From Pseudomonadota bacterium (GTDB taxonomy: Bacteria; Desulfobacterota; Anaeroferrophillalia; Anaeroferrophillales; Tharpellaceae), in assembly GCA_030641485.1 (NCBI GenBank), contig DAOWHJ010000096.1, forward strand, positions 1 to 19,201: 19,201 nucleotides of DNA, in the 5' to 3' direction. Positions 16,207-19,201 of this stretch are shown here, piece after piece. The position numbers were made by a program, and so were the translations under genes. Each line of letters begins with the position of its first letter. Position 1 is the first letter of the stretch. The notes under the pieces are model-generated. The model was not told where the DNA came from. It made no database searches and worked only from the letters and a program-made list of their open reading frames with translations.

Positions 16207-17604
16207 CTATAACCTTTCAAAGGTAATGGCTTTGCTCTCATGATCAAAATAAAATTCGACCGGTCCGCTGACTAGTCGTTCAATGGTGTAGGTTTCAAGG
16301 CCGATTTTAATGGTGGTTCCGGGGTGAGCGCACTCTTTAACCGTGACTCGCGCTTTAAGCCCAGCTTCCGCTTTTTCTTCAAGTTCTTGTTTTTTATCTT
16401 TCAGACGACTGGCGTGTTCCTCAATCTTGAGATATTGTTGCAGAAGCTTATCTGCTTCTGGGCGTTTATCTGCCGGCAGGGTTGAGGTGTCTTTTTTCAT
16501 AAGAACCTGTAAGCCAAGTTTATCGACGATTGTGATCGAGTCGCTAATGAGAGGTTCGAGAAACTCCTCAATCTTTTTGATTCGTTCATTGAGGTTAGTG
16601 GCATCCCCGACCTCAATGCTCGTCTTGCTACCTTGATCGCTACCGAGTTCGTTGCAGGTGACGCCATGAAAAGCGCTAACCTTGCTGTCGCCGGTGATCA
16701 TCTCCTGGCAACTGACTGTCTGAGTGGTGCTGATAGTGCTGTTGATTATGTGCTTGGTGACGGTAATTTTGCCCCCGGTCTGAATGTTTTTAGCGGCAGA
16801 GATGTATTCGCACGTCAACTCTCCGCCGACTGTGATTTCCTCATTTTCACTGCCGATAATGCCGCCATGTGCGGTCAGACCCGCTTTCGTTTTAACTGAG
16901 CCACTGATGGTTTTGTCGATTGTGATATCGGCGTTGGAAATGATCTGGAAGCTGGCCAATAGGTTGCCACTGACTTCGATTGGGCCAGCAAATTTAATAT
17001 GTCCGGTGTCAAGGTCGACATCACCATTGATGTGGAATGTATTAGAGACCTCAAGCGTGTCACCATTTAAGCTTGGGTGGCCAGCCGTTGTGGCTTTGTA
17101 AATAACTTTATTAGTTTCCTCTTCCCGGATGACCCCGGATCCAGCTTTGTATTTACGCAGTGGAGTTAAAGGAGTGTTTTGAATGATTGTGCCATCAACC
17201 AGTCGGCCCGGGGTACCCTCTTGTCCAAGGGTGATTGTCAGTAAATTGTCACCTGGTTGGAGAAATTTAATAACACCCTTGTTCTTATAGTCGATTTGGT
17301 CTGATCCCTTAAGTTTGCCGATGTTTTTGCCGGTAGTAAAGTGGAACTGATAGTGATGTTGCGAAACCGGCTTCTTCGGCACTCCCTTGGCTATCGTGGC
17401 GGTTACGAGCTGGGTGGGGTTGGCGTTGAACTTGTCACGGATGGCAAAAAGGTTCTTTTTACTGATGCCTGTGGTAACTCCATTCTTTTTTAGTGCGGTA
17501 ACCAGTTGGTCAACGGTAACATCTTCGAAATCATCAGAGTCCTGAGATAACGAAATTTTTGCCTCAGATTGTTCCTGATTTACAGTGACACTAACTTTAG
17601 TCAT
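16207..17604 (-). CDS. fapA: FapA-family (DUF342) protein
   Basis: The 465-residue protein belongs to the FapA/DUF342 family. It has an N-terminal mixed domain (about 30-165) and a central right-handed beta-helix rich in GD, SG and GG turns (about 185-330, for example HINGDVDLDTGHIKFAGPI). A charged coiled coil follows at about 335-418, then the typical ending HPGTTIKIGLETYTI at 427-441. It has no signal peptide or membrane segment. Family members include a polar-flagellum assembly factor in Vibrio, but many are orphans with no flagellar neighbours, as here, and the function is open. The start at ATG 17604 has GGGA at 17616-17613, 8 nt upstream, and a strong promoter further up. It is probably monocistronic. 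Confidence 0.82.
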   Translation of the reverse strand: MTKVSVTVNQEQSEAKISLSQDSDDFEDVTVDQLVTALKKNGVTTGISKKNLFAIRDKFNANPTQLVTATIAKGVPKKPVSQHHYQFHFTTGKNIGKLKGSDQIDYKNKGVIKFLQPGDNLLTITLGQEGTPGRLVDGTIIQNTPLTPLRKYKAGSGVIREEETNKVIYKATTAGHPSLNGDTLEVSNTFHINGDVDLDTGHIKFAGPIEVSGNLLASFQIISNADITIDKTISGSVKTKAGLTAHGGIIGSENEEITVGGELTCEYISAAKNIQTGGKITVTKHIINSTISTTQTVSCQEMITGDSKVSAFHGVTCNELGSDQGSKTSIEVGDATNLNERIKKIEEFLEPLISDSITIVDKLGLQVLMKKDTSTLPADKRPEADKLLQQYLKIEEHASRLKDKKQELEEKAEAGLKARVTVKECAHPGTTIKIGLETYTIERLVSGPVEFYFDHESKAITFERL

Positions 17605-17663
17605 AATGATTTTCCCGCGGGGGACAAATAAGTGATGAACAGCTTAACCATAAATTTACAACC

Positions 17664-17692
17664 ATTCTAGCATACGATAATGAAATTGGCAA
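17664..17692 (-). promoter_or_regulatory. Predicted promoter of fapA
   Basis: Reading leftwards, TTGCCA (17692-17687) is followed by a 17-bp spacer and TAGAAT (17669-17664). Each box matches the sigma-70 consensus at five of six positions. The leader would be about 50 nt. Confidence 0.6.
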
Positions 17693-17771
17693 GATTGTTA
17701 ATAATTTAGCACTCTTGAGCCATTTGCTCGGATATGAGTTCAGTTTGGTCAGGGGTGAAAAAGCTAAAATA

Positions 17772-17800
17772 TTGACAATAAGTTGCAGTTTTGCTATTAG
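17772..17800 (+). promoter_or_regulatory. Predicted promoter of the M23 peptidase gene
   Basis: A perfect TTGACA (17772-17777), a 17-bp spacer and TATTAG (17795-17800; four of six) make a plausible sigma-70 promoter. It predicts a long 5' leader of about 148 nt before the ATG at 17955. Confidence 0.5.
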
Positions 17801-17852
17801 GGAGCGCGTAGTAATATATGAACAGCGACTGACCCTGTACTGTCTAAGTTTG

Positions 17853-17945
17853 ATGGTTCTCGGTTGGATACTAAATCGCATAATTTTTCAGGGTACCTTA
17901 CAGAAAAGGCAATTTTACAAGGTACCCTCCAGTAAAATGGATTAA
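17853..17945 (+). CDS. Possible 30-residue leader peptide upstream of the M23 gene
   Basis: This small frame runs from ATG 17853 to TAA 17943-17945 inside the predicted leader. It begins with a hydrophobic stretch (MVLGWILNRIIF) and becomes basic. It ends 9 nt before the M23 start codon and spans both GGTACC repeats. No Shine-Dalgarno sequence precedes it. It may be chance; if translated it could assist initiation of the downstream gene, which also lacks a ribosome site. Confidence 0.2.
   Translation: MVLGWILNRIIFQGTLQKRQFYKVPSSKMD
17890..17928. repeat. GGTACC-centred inverted repeat in the M23 leader
   Basis: AGGGTACCTT (17890-17899) and AAGGTACCCT (17919-17928) are perfect reverse complements across 19 nt and could form a 10-bp RNA stem. 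Because GGTACC is itself a palindrome, the two units also align as direct repeats (14 of 18 positions, 29 bp apart). The element could be a double operator or an RNA structure in the leader. Confidence 0.5.
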
Positions 17946-17954
17946 ATTTATTGT

Positions 17955-18881
17955 ATGGAATCTAAAGATCAATACACCTTGGTACTTTTTCGTACTGGTA
18001 ATGGTGTGCATCGTAAGCTGGTCGTGCCGGTCAGACAGGTAAAATGGGCCATGATGTTGGTTGCTCCGGCGGTAACTGCTCTATTTGTCGGAGCCTTGGT
18101 CGCAATTGCGCTCTATTTGGTGAACTTGCATAATATAAATGATTACGGTAAGTTGGCTAAGGAGACTCGTGAGCTTGAAAAACAGGTAAGTTTTTTTTCG
18201 CAGCGTATGACCGATCTTCAAGATCGTTTTACCAGCCTGCGGGAGAGTAACGCTCGAGTTAAAGTCATGGCCAACCTTGCGGTCATTCCCGGCCAGGTTG
18301 AAATAGTGAGTCTCGGCGGACCGGATCCATTGGCGGCTGAATTGACAGTTTCTAGTATTGATGCTGAACGTAAATTGCAACTTGCTGGTATGCATCGTGA
18401 ACTACAACGTTTGGAGCTTGGCTTCGCTCGTGAAGAGGGTGAACTGAAACATCTAAGTACTCACCTGAAGGAACAGCAAACCCTGCTCAATTTTACTCCT
18501 TCGGTTTGGCCGGTGCGAGGTTGGATCAGTTCTCATTTCGGTTATCGGGTTTCACCATTCACGGGTCGTCGGGAACTTCATAAGGGCCTCGATATTGTTA
18601 ATCGGCGGGGGACACCAGTGGTAGTTTCGGCCGATGGTCGGGTCGTTTTTGCTGGTTATAAACGTGGCTATGGAAAGATGGTGATTGTTGACCATGGTTT
18701 AGAAAAGATAACAAAATATGGTCATCTGTCAAAAATTTCGGTCCAGAGTGGTGACTCTGTGACTCGTGGGCAGGAATTGGGTAAACTTGGGAGCACAGGT
18801 CGCAGTACCGGGCCCCATCTGCATTACGAGGTTGTCGTAAATGGCAAACCGGTAAATCCGGTTGACTATTTGCTCGATTGA
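17955..18881 (+). CDS. Inner-membrane-anchored M23 (LytM-type) metallopeptidase
   Basis: The 308-residue protein has a short cytoplasmic N-terminus, one transmembrane helix (about 33-57) and a periplasmic coiled coil (about 62-104, 136-175). A LytM domain from about 188 to the end follows. Metal ligands are H209, D213 (HKGLD) and H290 (HLHYE); H257 (YGHLS) and H288 complete the active site. It therefore looks catalytically intact and should cleave peptide cross-links in peptidoglycan, perhaps in cell elongation or division. The start is forced: an in-frame TAA lies only 9 nt upstream, yet there is no Shine-Dalgarno sequence before the ATG. The coiled coil resembles MepM/EnvC-type regulators in layout. 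A terminator separates it from secA, an adjacency seen in related deltaproteobacteria. Confidence 0.9.
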   Translation: MESKDQYTLVLFRTGNGVHRKLVVPVRQVKWAMMLVAPAVTALFVGALVAIALYLVNLHNINDYGKLAKETRELEKQVSFFSQRMTDLQDRFTSLRESNARVKVMANLAVIPGQVEIVSLGGPDPLAAELTVSSIDAERKLQLAGMHRELQRLELGFAREEGELKHLSTHLKEQQTLLNFTPSVWPVRGWISSHFGYRVSPFTGRRELHKGLDIVNRRGTPVVVSADGRVVFAGYKRGYGKMVIVDHGLEKITKYGHLSKISVQSGDSVTRGQELGKLGSTGRSTGPHLHYEVVVNGKPVNPVDYLLD

Positions 18882-18909
18882 TTTTCACTTAGTTGATCTA
18901 AATTCAATG

Positions 18910-18954
18910 GTCCTCGTGAAACGTCGTCCGGCGTCTTTTTGCGAGGGCTTTTTT
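18910..18954 (+). terminator. Intrinsic terminator after the M23 gene
   Basis: GTCCTCGT (18910-18917) pairs with GCGAGGGC (18941-18948), including two G-U pairs. The loop contains an inner ACGTC/GGCGT stem, and six T residues follow directly. It lies 28 bp after the stop codon and before secA. Confidence 0.75.
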
Positions 18955-18983
18955 ATTTCTCAAGAGGTTATTAAAAAGATTAT

Positions 18984-19201
18984 ATGGCAAATTTTTTAAA
19001 AAAAATATTCGGCAGTAAAAATGATCGTGAAATTAAGTCAATGCGGTCGTTAGTGGAGCAGGTGAACCATGAAGAAGCGGCTCTAAAATCGCTTTCTGAT
19101 GATCAGCTCAAGGCGAAAACTTCAGAGTTTAAAGCGCGCTTTGATGATCGTACGGCGGAACTTGATGATCTCTTGCCGGAGGCCTTCGCCGTGGTTCGTG
19201 A
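18984..19201 (+). CDS. secA: Preprotein translocase ATPase SecA, N-terminal part
   Basis: The frame starts at ATG 18984 and runs off the window after 72 complete codons. The encoded opening (MANFLKKIFGSKNDREIK, then LSDDQLKAKTSEFKARF and LLPEAFAVVR) is the classic SecA N-terminus, preceding the nucleotide-binding domain. SecA drives Sec-dependent export with ATP at the inner membrane. The start is preceded only by a weak AAAAGA; AAGAGG lies too far away, at about 16 nt. Codons 4-8 are AT-rich, with a T6 run followed by an A8 run. A promoter of its own must lie near the upstream terminator, but I see no clear one in the short gap. Confidence 0.93.
   Translation, partial: MANFLKKIFGSKNDREIKSMRSLVEQVNHEEAALKSLSDDQLKAKTSEFKARFDDRTAELDDLLPEAFAVVR

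Larger units (their letters stand above)
17605..17954. other. 350-bp divergent control region between fapA and the M23 gene
   Basis: This gene-free stretch carries a promoter in each direction (17664-17692 leftwards, 17772-17800 rightwards). It also carries a GGTACC repeat pair at 17890-17928 and a possible 30-codon leader frame at 17853-17945. Longer open frames on both strands here (76 and 94 codons) have poor starts and no recognisable content, and are not called. Confidence 0.6.

Noticed and set aside
17597..17881. 94-codon reverse frame overlapping the fapA start
   Set aside because: It runs through the fapA promoter, overlaps the fapA start codon in another frame, and shows no domain.
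17715..17945. 76-codon forward frame in the fapA/M23 divergent region
   Set aside because: The TTG start lies upstream of the predicted promoter and has no ribosome site. Only its 30-codon end is kept, as a weak leader-peptide candidate.
18990..19014. T6 and A8 runs at codons 3-10 of secA as a programmed frameshift site
   Set aside because: The run encodes the usual Phe-Leu-Lys-Lys start of SecA, and nothing suggests an alternative frame product.

Overview
The window looks like an ordinary chromosomal segment of a Gram-negative anaerobe from the former Deltaproteobacteria. Desulfuromonadia and Desulfobulbia both fit, and I cannot choose between them from sequence alone. The clues are an exported eight-haem c-type cytochrome, a two-helix-pair diiron ferritin-like protein, the futalosine-type menaquinone gene mqnA, an orphan FapA (DUF342) protein, several c-di-GMP/histidine-kinase signalling genes, and a gene for an M23 peptidase immediately before secA. 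Base composition is moderate and even across the window. I see no insertion sequence, phage gene, CRISPR array, tRNA or rRNA.

Layout. (1) 179-1408 (+) is the octahaem cytochrome, with its own promoter; it converges on a ferritin-like protein (1482-1994, -) that has a separate promoter. (2) 2155-6917 (-) is a two-gene operon for a YhaO/SbcD-like nuclease and a YhaN/SbcC-like ATPase. The start and stop overlap as ATGA, and a near-consensus promoter carries a perfect 8-bp inverted repeat over its -10 box. (3) 7061-9221 (-) holds pcnB (poly(A) polymerase family) and mqnA (chorismate dehydratase), 1 bp apart. (4) 9453-12972 (+) is a tightly packed signalling cassette: a soluble diguanylate cyclase, a membrane-anchored PAS histidine kinase with no receiver, and a second diguanylate cyclase with a helical N-terminal region. 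The first two genes both appear to use TTG starts and overlap. (5) 13031-16076 (-) reads nadK, recN, then a short N-acetylglutamate-synthase-type acetyltransferase, with gaps of 1-3 bp. (6) 16207-17604 (-) is fapA with a good promoter. (7) 17605-17954 is a divergent 350-bp control region. (8) 17955-18881 (+) is an M23 envelope peptidase, followed by a strong terminator and the first 72 codons of secA, which is cut by the window end.

How the parts may work together. The cytochrome and ferritin-like protein suggest redox respiration and iron or peroxide handling. YhaO/YhaN, RecN and NadK relate to DNA repair and cofactor supply. The cassette at 9453-12972 probably couples a cytoplasmic, possibly redox-active PAS sensor to c-di-GMP output, but no response regulator is present locally. 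M23 and SecA belong to envelope growth and secretion.

I found no convincing wholly new system. The most unusual items are the cyclase-kinase-cyclase cassette with its cysteine-rich PAS domain, the repeated helical motif in the second cyclase, and the structured 5' leader of the M23 gene.
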